Shown in pieces: positions 34,359 to 42,829 of a DNA stretch of 64,000 nt (position 1 is the first letter of the stretch; every line of letters begins with the position of its first letter). The position numbers and the translations under genes are program-made. This DNA comes from Paenibacillus sp. FSL H8-0548 (GTDB lineage: Bacteria > Bacillota > Bacilli > Paenibacillales > Paenibacillaceae): positions 6,873,501 through 6,937,500 of the forward strand of contig NZ_CP152049.1 in the NCBI RefSeq assembly GCF_038630985.1, written 5' to 3'. The notes beneath the pieces are model-generated. The model saw only the letters and a list, made by a program, of their open reading frames with translations. It did no database searches and had not been told where the DNA came from.

Positions 34359-34403
34359 AGAAATTTACGTTTCGGGTGCTGCGCGAGTAGATCATTCTTA
34401 CGA
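34359..34403. repeat. Dispersed ~40-bp repeat, copy 1
   Basis: The sequence around GCTGCGCGAGTAGA recurs at 40943-40989 with about four mismatches over 39 bp. The second half (GCGAGTAGATCATTCTTACG) also resembles the tail of each 330-bp unit of the adjacent array (GCGAGTAAACTACTCTTTACG), so it may be the remnant of another unit. Between it and the array, GCAGCCAGATT and AATCCGGCTGC form an inverted repeat (about 34415-34463). Confidence 0.6.
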
Positions 34404-34468
34404 TCGCTGTTGCAGCCAGATTTTTTGATTTCCTAAGACATTTAAAGGTAAGAATCCGGCTGCAAAGG

Positions 34469-35502
34469 CGAACACTTCGTTTCTAGAGAAACGATCTTCT
34501 CGCTTCGCTATATCTTCATTTTTCAAATTCAACTTATTAGATGGAATTTCTCCCTTTATTTTAAGGAGTTTTAACTTGTTTTGGAATTTAGATGGAATTC
34601 CTCCATCTAATTCTAAGGAATCAGCCGAAATTCATAAGAAACAGTAAAATTAACTGCACAAATTCCATCTATTTCATACTATGAAGCGAATAACGTTATT
34701 TTAACGGGAGAAATTCCATCTAATTAATATTCATTGCATTTATAAATGTGAAGTTAAAACGAAGCGAGTAAACTACTCTTTACGAACACATTTGCAAAGC
34801 CGAACACTTCGTTTCTTCAGAACGATCTTCTCGCCTCGCTAGATCTTCATTTTTCAAATCCAACTTATTTAGATGGAATTTCTCCATTTATTTTAAGGAG
34901 TTTTAACTTGTTTTGGAATTTAGATGGAATTCCTCCATCTAATTCGAAGGAATCAGCCGAAATTCATAAGAATCAGTAAAATTAACTGGACAAATTCCAT
35001 CTATTTCATACTATGAAGCGAATAACGTTATTTTAACGGGAGAAATTCCATCTAATATTCATTGCATCTTTAAATGTGAAGTTAAAAACGAAGCGAGTAA
35101 ACTATTCTTTACGAACACGGCTGTAAAGGCGAACACTTCGTTTCTAGAGAAACGATCTTCTCGCTTCGCTATATCTTCATTTTTCAAATTCAACTTATTC
35201 GATGGAATTTCTCCATTTATTTTAAGGAGTTTTAACTTGTTTTGGAATTTAGATGGAATTCCTCCATCTAATTCTAAGGAATCAGCCGAAATTCATAAGA
35301 ATCAGTAAAATTAACTGGACAAATTCCATCTATTTCATACTATGAAGCGAATAACGTTATTTTAACGGGAGAAATTCCATCTAATTAATATTCATTGCAT
35401 TTATAAATGTGAAGTTAAAACGAAGCGAGTAAACTACTCTTTACGAACACATTTGCAAAGCCGAACACTTCGTTTCTAGAGAGACGATCTTCTCGCTTCG
35501 TT
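34469..35502. repeat. Noncoding tandem array of three ~330-bp units plus a partial fourth
   Basis: Units begin with CGAACACTTCGTTTCT at 34469, 34801, 35130 and 35462, giving periods of 332, 329 and 332 bp. They are about 95 percent identical and AT-rich, with no open frame of note. Each unit starts with a small hairpin (TCGTTTCT-AG-AGAAACGA in units 1 and 3). It carries the box AGATGGAATT twice forward and twice inverted, including the near-palindrome TAGATGGAATTCCTCCATCTA's core, and ends GAAGCGAGTAAAC, which is inverted to CTCGCTTCG near the unit start. Units 1 and 3 share the same lead-in (GGCTG-AAAGG), as do 2 and 4 (ATTTGCAAAGC), so a two-unit block of about 661 bp seems to have been duplicated. 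The fourth unit breaks off near 35502. Confidence 0.9.
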
Positions 35503-35519
35503 ATTACTTTATTTTATTA

Positions 35520-35564
35520 AAATATAGGAAAGCAGATCATTTCGCCATACTTTCTCTATATTTC
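35520..35564. repeat. Dispersed terminator-associated motif, copy D (inverted pair)
   Basis: AAATATAGGAAAG with the following CAGATCATTTCGCC (35520-35546) matches copy A at 7226-7260. A second, inverted arm (TACTTTCTCTATATTTC, 35548-35564) follows, so the pair could form a hairpin. It lies about 75 bp beyond the murA terminator. The remaining DNA to 35637 has no feature that I recognise. Confidence 0.6.
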
Positions 35565-35637
35565 TCGGAATGAAACGTGCTAGTAGCGCCGCCAAGCGGA
35601 TGGCGCCATCCGTTTCACCTTGGTTCAACTTATATAC

Positions 35638-35695
35638 GAAAAAAAGAGGCTGCTTCACCATAAGCTCAATACAGCTTATGTGAAGCAGCCTCTTC
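35638..35695 (-). terminator. Terminator of murA
   Basis: AAGAGGCTGCTTCA (35644-35657) pairs with TGAAGCAGCCTCTT (35681-35694), and CATAAGCT/AGCTTATG extends the hairpin inward. On the minus strand a T-run follows. Among the strongest terminators in the window. Confidence 0.9.
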
Positions 35696-35712
35696 GTTAT
35701 GTCGTCCTTGGC

Positions 35713-37161
35713 CTAAGCCCAGGTCGGTTGAATCTTTAGAACAGATATTTCCTTCTCTCGCATGAAGGAAGCAGCTGCTTCCCCCTCAGAAGATGCTGCC
35801 ACTGTACTAGCAGCGGCTGAAGCCAACTCCCTAGCGGATTTGGAAGATAGATTAACGACTGATCCGTGATTGCTTGTCGCCACATCCGAAGCATTCTCAG
35901 CAGCAGACTCGATACGGTAAATATCCGCTCCGAGCGCGGCAAGCTTGCCCGTAATATTGACATATCCGCGATCCACATGATGCAGACCCGTTACTTCCGT
36001 CTCGCCTTCCGCACGCAAGGCCGCACAAATCAGCGCTGCACCTGCTCGCAAATCGGTTGCGCATACCTTAGCGCCTGTAAGCGGCAAGCCTCCGCTAACA
36101 ATTGCAGTACGTCCATCCACTTTAATTTGTGCATTCATTTTCATAAATTCTTCCACATGCATGAACCGGTTCTCAAACACGGTTTCCGTTACAACACTCG
36201 TTCCTTCTGAAACGAGCAGAAGAGCCATCATTTGAGACTGCATATCCGTCGGGAAGCCTGGATGAGGCAAGGTTTTGACATCTACTGACTTCAAAGCCAT
36301 GCCCGATTGCACACGAACGCCATTATCACTTTCTGTAATTTCTACGCCCATTTCTTGCAGCTTAGAAATAACCGGCGTCAGGTGATCCGCAATTGCTCCT
36401 TCGATGAATACATCGCCGCCCGTAATAGCAGCAGCAATCATGTAAGTACCTGCTTCCACTCTATCGGGTATGACATTATGTGCAGCACCATACATTCTAT
36501 CTACGCCTTCGATTCGAATGACGCCAGTGCCTGCCCCGCGCACTTTACCGCCCATTGCATTGATATAGTTAGCTAAATCAACGATTTCCGGCTCTTTGGC
36601 TGCATTTTCAAGAATAGTAGTGCCTTCCGCCAAAGCTGCTGCCATCATAATATTTTCAGTAGCGCCTACACTCGCAACGTCAAGATAAATCTTAGCTCCC
36701 TTGAGACGAGACTTCGTGCTTGCTTCGATAAAGCCTTGACCGAGCGTTATTTCTGCTCCCATCGCTTCAAAGCCCTTCAAATGCTGATCTATCGGACGTG
36801 TTCCAATAGCACAGCCGCCTGGCAGTGAAATTCTAACTCTGCCGATACGACCCAAAAGCGGTCCCATAACTAAAAAGGAAGCGCGCATTTTGCGAATAAG
36901 CTCATAAGGAGCCTCATAAGACGTGATCGTCTGCGCTGTAATGCGCATAGTTTCATTGTTATAGGTTAATTGTGCACCTAAAGAAGCGAGCACCTTCTGA
37001 ATCGTCATAACGTCGTCGAGGAGGGGTACGTCACAGATGACGCTGTCTCCTTCTGTCGCCAATAATGAGGCCGCTAAAATGGGGAGTACTGCATTTTTTG
37101 CTCCGCTAACACGGACCGTTCCCTTCAAACGCTGGCCTCCGCGGACGATAATTTTGGTCAT
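35713..37161 (-). CDS. murA: UDP-GlcNAc 1-carboxyvinyltransferase (MurA)
   Basis: First committed step of peptidoglycan synthesis: transfers enolpyruvate from PEP to UDP-GlcNAc. Motifs include [16 protein letters not shown] with Lys22/Asn23, and the active-site loop [13 protein letters not shown] with Cys117, the fosfomycin target. At 482 residues it is about 60 longer than usual. The excess is a Ser/Ala/Glu-rich stretch (about 420-468) just before the normal ending ([11 protein letters not shown]). The ATG at 37161 follows GGAGGG. Its position between atp/DUF1146 genes and spoIID matches the Bacillus murAA locus, apart from the inserted accessory block. Confidence 0.95.
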   Translation of the reverse strand: MTKIIVRGGQRLKGTVRVSGAKNAVLPILAASLLATEGDSVICDVPLLDDVMTIQKVLASLGAQLTYNNETMRITAQTITSYEAPYELIRKMRASFLVMGPLLGRIGRVRISLPGGCAIGTRPIDQHLKGFEAMGAEITLGQGFIEASTKSRLKGAKIYLDVASVGATENIMMAAALAEGTTILENAAKEPEIVDLANYINAMGGKVRGAGTGVIRIEGVDRMYGAAHNVIPDRVEAGTYMIAAAITGGDVFIEGAIADHLTPVISKLQEMGVEITESDNGVRVQSGMALKSVDVKTLPHPGFPTDMQSQMMALLLVSEGTSVVTETVFENRFMHVEEFMKMNAQIKVDGRTAIVSGGLPLTGAKVCATDLRAGAALICAALRAEGETEVTGLHHVDRGYVNITGKLAALGADIYRIESAAENASDVATSNHGSVVNLSSKSARELASAAASTVAASSEGEAAASFMREKEISVLKIQPTWA

Positions 37162-37240
37162 CTTATGGTTCCCTCCGCGAACTGCATTTTCTATTGCTTA
37201 TTCCTAAATATTTTAAAATAGCTCACTTTACCCAAACTTC

Positions 37241-37270
37241 ATCTTATCATTCAATTACATGAAACGACAA
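37241..37270 (-). promoter_or_regulatory. Putative promoter of murA
   Basis: Minus-strand TTGTCG (37265-37270), 18-nt spacer, TAAGAT (37241-37246), about 80 nt upstream of the murA start. The remaining intergenic DNA up to 37450 is AT-rich, with no other feature seen. Confidence 0.4.
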
Positions 37271-37450
37271 GGGTTAAATTTAATCCATTATTTCACTGCT
37301 GATTTCTCTGCTATTTATGACTTTTTCACCAAAAATTCGAGCGAAAATACGTTTTCAACTCCTCAAAAATCGCTGACCCTATAGTTATTCGCAGGCAATC
37401 GGCTTTTTGAGACCGTCATGTATTACCATTGTTGACAAGTTTCGCTCTTG

Positions 37451-37717
37451 TTATTCGACAAAGCTTTTGAGCAGTACGGTGTAGCCCCAATATTCCAAAA
37501 TAAATCTGGCTAATAAATGGCCCGCAATAATAGCTACAACAACCTGAAGCATACGTGCCTTAGGACTTCGCGGAAAATGGAAAAACGTCTCCCATTTCAC
37601 CTCTCCTAGCAGGAACCAAACAAAAATAATGCTAAGGATGACGATGACAATGGAAAAAAGCCCTGTCATTCCGGTATAGGTTTGAAAATTATTATAAAGC
37701 TCATTATCAAAGTCCAT
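37451..37717 (-). CDS. DUF1146 family membrane protein (YwzB-like)
   Basis: Small membrane protein of 88 residues with two transmembrane helices (about 17-38 and 56-78), matching the DUF1146/YwzB family. The function is not known. In Bacillus subtilis ywzB lies between the atp operon and murAA, and this copy lies just upstream of murA, so synteny supports it. The start at 37717 (MDFDNELY) has GGGAGG 4 nt upstream; the frame reaches back to 37801 without a ribosome site. Confidence 0.85.
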   Translation of the reverse strand: MDFDNELYNNFQTYTGMTGLFSIVIVILSIIFVWFLLGEVKWETFFHFPRSPKARMLQVVVAIIAGHLLARFILEYWGYTVLLKSFVE

Positions 37718-37807
37718 GTTTCCTCCCAAGCTTCTTTGCTTTTTACTTTTTCCAATTATTCGCCTATCTATCAAACGAAAGGAAAAGATAAATTGTTTCA
37801 CCCAAAA

Positions 37808-40800
37808 TTAGGATATCATGCGGTAAAGCAGCACAGTAAAGTCAGCACGGCTCGCTTGCTGTTTCGGTCTAAAAAGATTCGATTGCACCCCTTCAATTTG
37901 ACCATTCTGCTTCATTGCAAGCAGCATCGGAGCTGACCAGTGCGTATTCGGAACGTCCTCGAACGGATCGAAGCTCGGAAAACGCGGCTGAACCCCGTCA
38001 GCATAACCGACAATGAGTGCCATCTCCGCTCTCGTAACAGGCTGATCCGGCTTAAATGTATTGTCCGGGAACCCTTTGATCCAGCCCTGTTTAACCGCTC
38101 TTGAAATAGCATTACCCGCCCAGTGGCTATTGGAAACATCCTTAAAGCGTTTGACCTGTGCTGTATCTGCTCCTATCGGCTTATATGCCTTGACGACCAT
38201 CGCTACTGCCTCCGCTCGTGTAATGGCGCGCTTCGGTTCAAAGCGGCTCTCCCCCGTACCGTTGATGATTCCCAATTGACTTAATGCTATGATCTCGTTT
38301 TTTGCCCAATGATTTTTTATGTCGCGAAATCCAGCTACGAGCTCTTCTGTATTAATTTTCAAGCGATAGTACTGCTTGTCAAAAGCGGCATTAGCCGTCA
38401 GCTTCACATAATAAATATCCGGTTGAAGCAGCAGCTCACCTGTTTCGAGCTTTCCGCTCTTCCCTGTTTTGGCATTCGCTATTCGCTTCATTCGTTTATC
38501 ATATACCTCAAGGTTCAAATCGATGTCTAGCGGCACGCCGCTAATCGTTATATTGGCGACACCCGCAGCTGCCATCCGATATTGAAACCAATCCACGTCA
38601 GAATAACTGCCGATCACACCGAGGTACTCACTGCCCGCATTAACCATAAAGGCTTCATAGGATTTATCATTTGGCTCATTTGGATCATCATATTTTGGCG
38701 TGTAATCCAGCTTGAGCGTATAAGTGCCGATTGCCGGGCTTGCTTCAGAGGAGATTGCATTGTGAATACGAATATAATATTTGCCTGGGGTCACAGTTAT
38801 GACTGGTGATCGCTCCGTCTTGCCTTCCCCTTCATCATCGTACACCATCAGCTGCTGCCCTGCTCTTTGAAGTGCTAGACCCGGATCTATACGCGCCGTA
38901 TTGGTACTAAGCTCAAGGCTCAGCCTCCCGCTTTGCGTAAAGGTTGCTACAAACCAATCTCGATCAGCGGTCTGATGGAAATTGCCTGTGATCGTTTGTG
39001 TTTTGGGCAGGAGCGTAAACGCCTCGTAGGACTTATCATTGGTTTCAAATTCATCCGCCTTCATCACAAAAGTTGCAGTGAGCAAATAAGGCAGATCTTC
39101 GCTGCTGTTCTGATTAATCTGCTCCAGCTGCACGATTTGCGAGCCTTTTTTGACGTCAAGGTCGATCGTCCTGCTGGCAAGTTTCATATCATGAGCACTC
39201 TTTTTGACGCCATTCACATAGTGGGTGAGACGAACAGGCGGCACGACCTTGCCGCTGCCAACAAGTCCCTCGTATCCAATCGTCAGTGTACCGTCATATG
39301 GTGTATCAATTCGGTACCAATCCTGATCTGCTGTTCCTTGCAGCAAAGCTGATATATGCGTGTTAAGCGGAAAACGCGCTGCTGCTGATAAGCTGTTGTT
39401 CGGCTCGAAGGCATCGGCTTTAAGGGCCGTACTTACCGCTTTATCAATTTGCAGCAATCCATAGCCTGTGGAGCTGTCGATACCTGGCGCGCCGATATCC
39501 TTAGCCGTTTGGCGCAGCAGCTGGCGTACCTGATAGGGCTTCAGATCCTTGTAGCGCGCCCATATAAGTGCAGCGGCCGCAGCGGCCTGTGGAGCCGCCA
39601 TAGAGGTGCCTTCTTCCTTCTTATACAAGCCGCCAATCGCGGTTGTATACACATTCCAAGGGGCAACCACATCAAGCTCTGTCCCCCGATTCGAACGGGA
39701 ATCTGCCGTATTATTCGCTTTAACACCTCCGACAGCAAGCACGGTGGGATACGCTGCCGGATATTTAACGGCAGCCTTCTCTCCAAGTGACACGCCATCA
39801 TTTCCTGCTGCTGCTACGAGCAGTACATTCTTGCTCTCTGCGTATTGCACAATATCCAGCATGTAGGGAGAGTAACGATGCAAGCCTACCGATAACACGA
39901 TGATTTTGGCTCCGCTGCGTACGGCATAAAGAATGGCTTCGCCAAGCTCCTGCTCCGTTCCGTCGCCTCTATGATCTAATGCCTTGATTGGCATGATTTT
40001 GGCTTTCCAAATGATGCCGGAAACGCCTATTCCGTTATTTCCGACTGCCGCGATTACACCTGCCACACTCGTGCCATGACCGTTATCATCATCAGGCTGC
40101 TCACCTGGACTAACTAAATTCGCACCCGCCACCAGATTATCCTTCAGATCAGGGTGATCCAGATCAATACCCGTATCTACGATTGCAATCGTAAGCTGCT
40201 GCTGCTCACGAACAGTCTCCCACGCCTTCGGAGCGCCGATTTGACTGAGATAGAGCTGCTTAGGCAGCTCTGGGTCGTTGGCCTGCAGCGGAGCAGCGGT
40301 AGCTGCAATTGCGAGTGCTGGCGCTGCTTGCCCCTCAGGCGGGAGATCCGCCGTAGGGGGAGCCTCCTGCGCTGGCTGCGGCGCACTGCCACGCGCAGCG
40401 GTTTCCTCTGCAGCGGCGTCATCCGCCTCGCCGGCAGGCAAAGACAAGATGTGCACCGAATAGTTCGGGTGCACATACTCCACGCCCGGCATGCCTTGCA
40501 GCCGGCGCAGCCACTCTTGCACGTCCGCGCCTGCATCGGCCGGACGCACGAGCATGACCGCCGCCTCATTCTGGCGGCGGAGCACCTCCGTCCCGCGCAG
40601 CTCATGCGCGAGCGCGGGGTCACGCCATTTGAGCAGCCAGCTCTGCGGCTGCTCTACGGCTTCGCCAGCGGCCGCGCTAGCAGCGGCCTGCACGGCAGCG
40701 TGAGCGAGCCCTGCGGGGGCTATGCCCCCGAGGGCGACGCTCGCGAGCAGCAGCAACAGCAGCGCGCGCCGCATAACCATGCGCAGCGCCAGCGTGCCCT

Positions 40801-40906
40801 TGGCGCGTAGTCGCATGTATAGTCGCGCTATATTGCTTTCATTCGCAGATACTCGCTTGTTCTGCGATTGGCGGGCTCGTTTTTGTACGATTCGTTTAGT
40901 CATCAT
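37808..40906 (-). CDS. Subtilisin-like (S8) protease anchored by SLH domains
   Basis: Secreted serine protease tied to the cell wall, 1032 residues. After a long basic N-terminus comes a hydrophobic signal core (about 46-62, ending LAHA). A propeptide (about 85-155) is followed by an Ala/Pro-rich linker (about 156-210). The peptidase domain has the triad Asp244 (IVDTGID), His277 (NGHGTSVAG) and Ser435 (GTSMAAPQ), with oxyanion Asn369. Three pre-peptidase C-terminal type domains follow (about 500-830; each with DWY or DWF). Three SLH repeats end the protein (FRDIKNHWA, FKDVSNSHWA, FEDVPNTHWS). The stretch 40280-40800 is very GC-rich. The start is ATG at 40906; a later Met near residue 43 would give a more ordinary signal peptide. 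Confidence 0.92.
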   Translation of the reverse strand: MMTKRIVQKRARQSQNKRVSANESNIARLYMRLRAKGTLALRMVMRRALLLLLLASVALGGIAPAGLAHAAVQAAASAAAGEAVEQPQSWLLKWRDPALAHELRGTEVLRRQNEAAVMLVRPADAGADVQEWLRRLQGMPGVEYVHPNYSVHILSLPAGEADDAAAEETAARGSAPQPAQEAPPTADLPPEGQAAPALAIAATAAPLQANDPELPKQLYLSQIGAPKAWETVREQQQLTIAIVDTGIDLDHPDLKDNLVAGANLVSPGEQPDDDNGHGTSVAGVIAAVGNNGIGVSGIIWKAKIMPIKALDHRGDGTEQELGEAILYAVRSGAKIIVLSVGLHRYSPYMLDIVQYAESKNVLLVAAAGNDGVSLGEKAAVKYPAAYPTVLAVGGVKANNTADSRSNRGTELDVVAPWNVYTTAIGGLYKKEEGTSMAAPQAAAAAALIWARYKDLKPYQVRQLLRQTAKDIGAPGIDSSTGYGLLQIDKAVSTALKADAFEPNNSLSAAARFPLNTHISALLQGTADQDWYRIDTPYDGTLTIGYEGLVGSGKVVPPVRLTHYVNGVKKSAHDMKLASRTIDLDVKKGSQIVQLEQINQNSSEDLPYLLTATFVMKADEFETNDKSYEAFTLLPKTQTITGNFHQTADRDWFVATFTQSGRLSLELSTNTARIDPGLALQRAGQQLMVYDDEGEGKTERSPVITVTPGKYYIRIHNAISSEASPAIGTYTLKLDYTPKYDDPNEPNDKSYEAFMVNAGSEYLGVIGSYSDVDWFQYRMAAAGVANITISGVPLDIDLNLEVYDKRMKRIANAKTGKSGKLETGELLLQPDIYYVKLTANAAFDKQYYRLKINTEELVAGFRDIKNHWAKNEIIALSQLGIINGTGESRFEPKRAITRAEAVAMVVKAYKPIGADTAQVKRFKDVSNSHWAGNAISRAVKQGWIKGFPDNTFKPDQPVTRAEMALIVGYADGVQPRFPSFDPFEDVPNTHWSAPMLLAMKQNGQIEGVQSNLFRPKQQASRADFTVLLYRMIS

Positions 40907-40942
40907 CGTCTGCCTTTTCGTATTGCTATATTAGTTGAAGTA

Positions 40943-40989
40943 TAAATTTATGTTTTGGGCGCTGCGCGAGTAGAGCATTCTTTATGATC
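40943..40989. repeat. Dispersed ~40-bp repeat, copy 2
   Basis: Second copy of the element at 34359-34403, sharing GCTGCGCGAGTAGA and CATTCTT. The two copies flank the murA-DUF1146-subtilase segment in the same orientation. The rest of the 40907-41139 gap shows no gene. Confidence 0.6.
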
Positions 40990-41139
40990 ATGTTCATAGT
41001 TCTTTATACTTTCTCTTTCAGGCTGTCATTTCCCTTGTTTCAAGCAGATAAAAGGCCCTAAGACCTATAAGAAGAAACGATTACGTCGTCCTTGTCTACG
41101 AACAAAAAGTTTATCGAAAAATATAGGCGGAGTATAAAC

Positions 41140-41172
41140 GTGAAACGTATACTTTCGTATATTTCAAAAAAA
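41140..41172 (-). repeat. Dispersed terminator-associated motif, copy B
   Basis: On the minus strand the T-run of the nuoN terminator runs into GAAATATACGAAAGTATA and CGTTTCAC, matching copies A and C. A weaker inverted arm (GAAAAATATAGGCGGAGTAT, 41116-41135) lies just beyond, as in copy D. Confidence 0.6.
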
Positions 41173-41224
41173 AGGCGAGGACTCTCTTAAAATGACTTTT
41201 CGCCTTTTAAGAGAGCCCTCGCCA
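41166..41224 (-). terminator. Terminator of the nuo operon
   Basis: GGCGAGG-CTCTCTTAAAA pairs with TTTTAAGAGAG-CCTCGCC (about 41174-41193 with 41204-41224). Eight T residues follow on the minus strand, 45 bp after the nuoN stop. Confidence 0.92.
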
Positions 41225-41269
41225 CGCATCGCTGCTATTGCGCAAAACCTTACCAATCGTTCAACCAAC

Positions 41270-42826
41270 CTAGCTGTTCATGTTAATCCATAAATCGCCC
41301 GTAATCGTAAATACAGCGTCAATCCAGTGCATTAACGGACCTGGGAAAATACCGAGTACAAGCGTGGCTGCTGCGCATATCCAAATAACGGCCCCAGTAC
41401 AGCCGGATATTTGAATTTCACGATCATCATTGCCGCTGCGCATGAACATTTGGCGTGCAAGGCCAAAATAGAAATAATAAGAAATGACGCTGCTAATGAC
41501 CATAATAGCTACCAGCCAATAAGCTTTTGCATTCGCTGCCCCAAGCAAAATGAACAGCTTCCCAAAAAATCCGCCGGATATCGGCAAGCCTGCTAGTGAC
41601 AATATAAAAATCAACATCGCCACGGCCGTCCATGGCGCTCGGTAGTACATGCCTGCAAAGCCCTTAAGCTCCTCATGTCCTGCAGCTCGGCTTACGATAG
41701 TAAGTACCGCAAAGGCTCCTATCGTCATAAACAAGTAGACGATCAGATAGAAAATGAACTCCGAGAAGTTGTTGCTATGAAAAGCGGTAAAAGAAAGGCC
41801 GATCGGCACGAGCAAATAGCCGGCATTCACTACACCAGATAAAGCGAGGAGACGCTTTGCATTTTTTTGACCTAGCGCCGTCGTCGTCCCTACGAGCATC
41901 GCTGCCGCCGCAAGCACCAGCAGTGCAAAGAAAATATCGTTTGCTGCAAAGGCGTCTCCGCCTGCGTTAAACAATTTGGTGCTGAATAAAATTCTAAAAA
42001 TAGCTGCAAGAGCGGCTCCTTTGGCAATGACCGCTAGAAAAGCAGACACCGGCGTCGGCGCTCCCTGATACACATCAGGCGCCCAAGCGTGAAAGGGTGC
42101 AGCTGCAATTTTGATCCCGAACCCTGCCAGCATAAAGAAGAAACCCACATAAGCCAGCGCCTTGAAATCGATCAACGCTTGCGGCAAAGCCGCTCCAATC
42201 ACACCAAGATCGACAGAACCCGTTATACCATAAATATAGGACATACCGAACAGCACCATAGCAGAGGAGATACCGCCTGTTATCACATATTTAAATGCCG
42301 CTTCAGCAGACAACAACGACTTGCGCCTTATGCCTACCAGCACGTAGCTGGTTATGCTTAGCAGCTCTAGACCGATATACAACGAGATCAGATTGCCCGA
42401 CGAAGCCATAATCATAGCTCCAATAAGCGCTGGAAGCAGCAAGTAGAAGTATTCCGCTTTATCCGTGATGTCGCTCTCATCCCGCTCCGAGCCGAGCGCC
42501 AGCAAGACAACTAGCGCCGTTCCGCTTAAGAAAACGATTTTCAACAGACTGGAGAAATCATCGATTCGGTAGCTGTTGCTGAGCAGCTGTATCGCTTCAG
42601 TCGATATTCCGCCCTGATTCATGTCTATCATCCGCAGTATAACAACCACCAGTGAAGCAATGATTGCCGCCAAGGATAACCAACCGAAAGTCAGCCTGCT
42701 CACACGCTTAGGCAAGAACAGATCCAATACGATGAGCAGCAAAAATACAGCAGCCAGTATAAACTCAGGGGCAAGATAGAACGTATCCGTCCATGTCATT
42801 GGTACAAAAAAAGCATCTTCATGCAT
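41270..42826 (-). CDS. nuoN: NADH-quinone oxidoreductase subunit N
   Basis: Antiporter-like, proton-pumping membrane subunit of complex I, 518 residues with about fourteen helices. Typical features are the Lys-containing helices around KYVITGGISSAMVLFG and PFHAWAPDVYQGAPTPVSAFLAV. Last gene of the nuo operon, 3 bp after nuoM, and followed by a strong terminator. The ATG at 42826 follows GGGGG. Confidence 0.93.
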   Translation of the reverse strand: MHEDAFFVPMTWTDTFYLAPEFILAAVFLLLIVLDLFLPKRVSRLTFGWLSLAAIIASLVVVILRMIDMNQGGISTEAIQLLSNSYRIDDFSSLLKIVFLSGTALVVLLALGSERDESDITDKAEYFYLLLPALIGAMIMASSGNLISLYIGLELLSITSYVLVGIRRKSLLSAEAAFKYVITGGISSAMVLFGMSYIYGITGSVDLGVIGAALPQALIDFKALAYVGFFFMLAGFGIKIAAAPFHAWAPDVYQGAPTPVSAFLAVIAKGAALAAIFRILFSTKLFNAGGDAFAANDIFFALLVLAAAAMLVGTTTALGQKNAKRLLALSGVVNAGYLLVPIGLSFTAFHSNNFSEFIFYLIVYLFMTIGAFAVLTIVSRAAGHEELKGFAGMYYRAPWTAVAMLIFILSLAGLPISGGFFGKLFILLGAANAKAYWLVAIMVISSVISYYFYFGLARQMFMRSGNDDREIQISGCTGAVIWICAAATLVLGIFPGPLMHWIDAVFTITGDLWINMNS

Positions 42827-42829
42827 GGT

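Noticed and set aside
34469..35502. CRISPR array
   Set aside because: The repeating unit is about 330 bp with no short repeat/unique spacer alternation, and no cas genes are present.
40154..40810. Plus-strand open frame (218 codons) opposite the subtilase N-terminus
   Set aside because: A by-product of the GC-rich Ala/Pro-coding segment on the other strand; Arg/Leu-rich and without recognisable domains.
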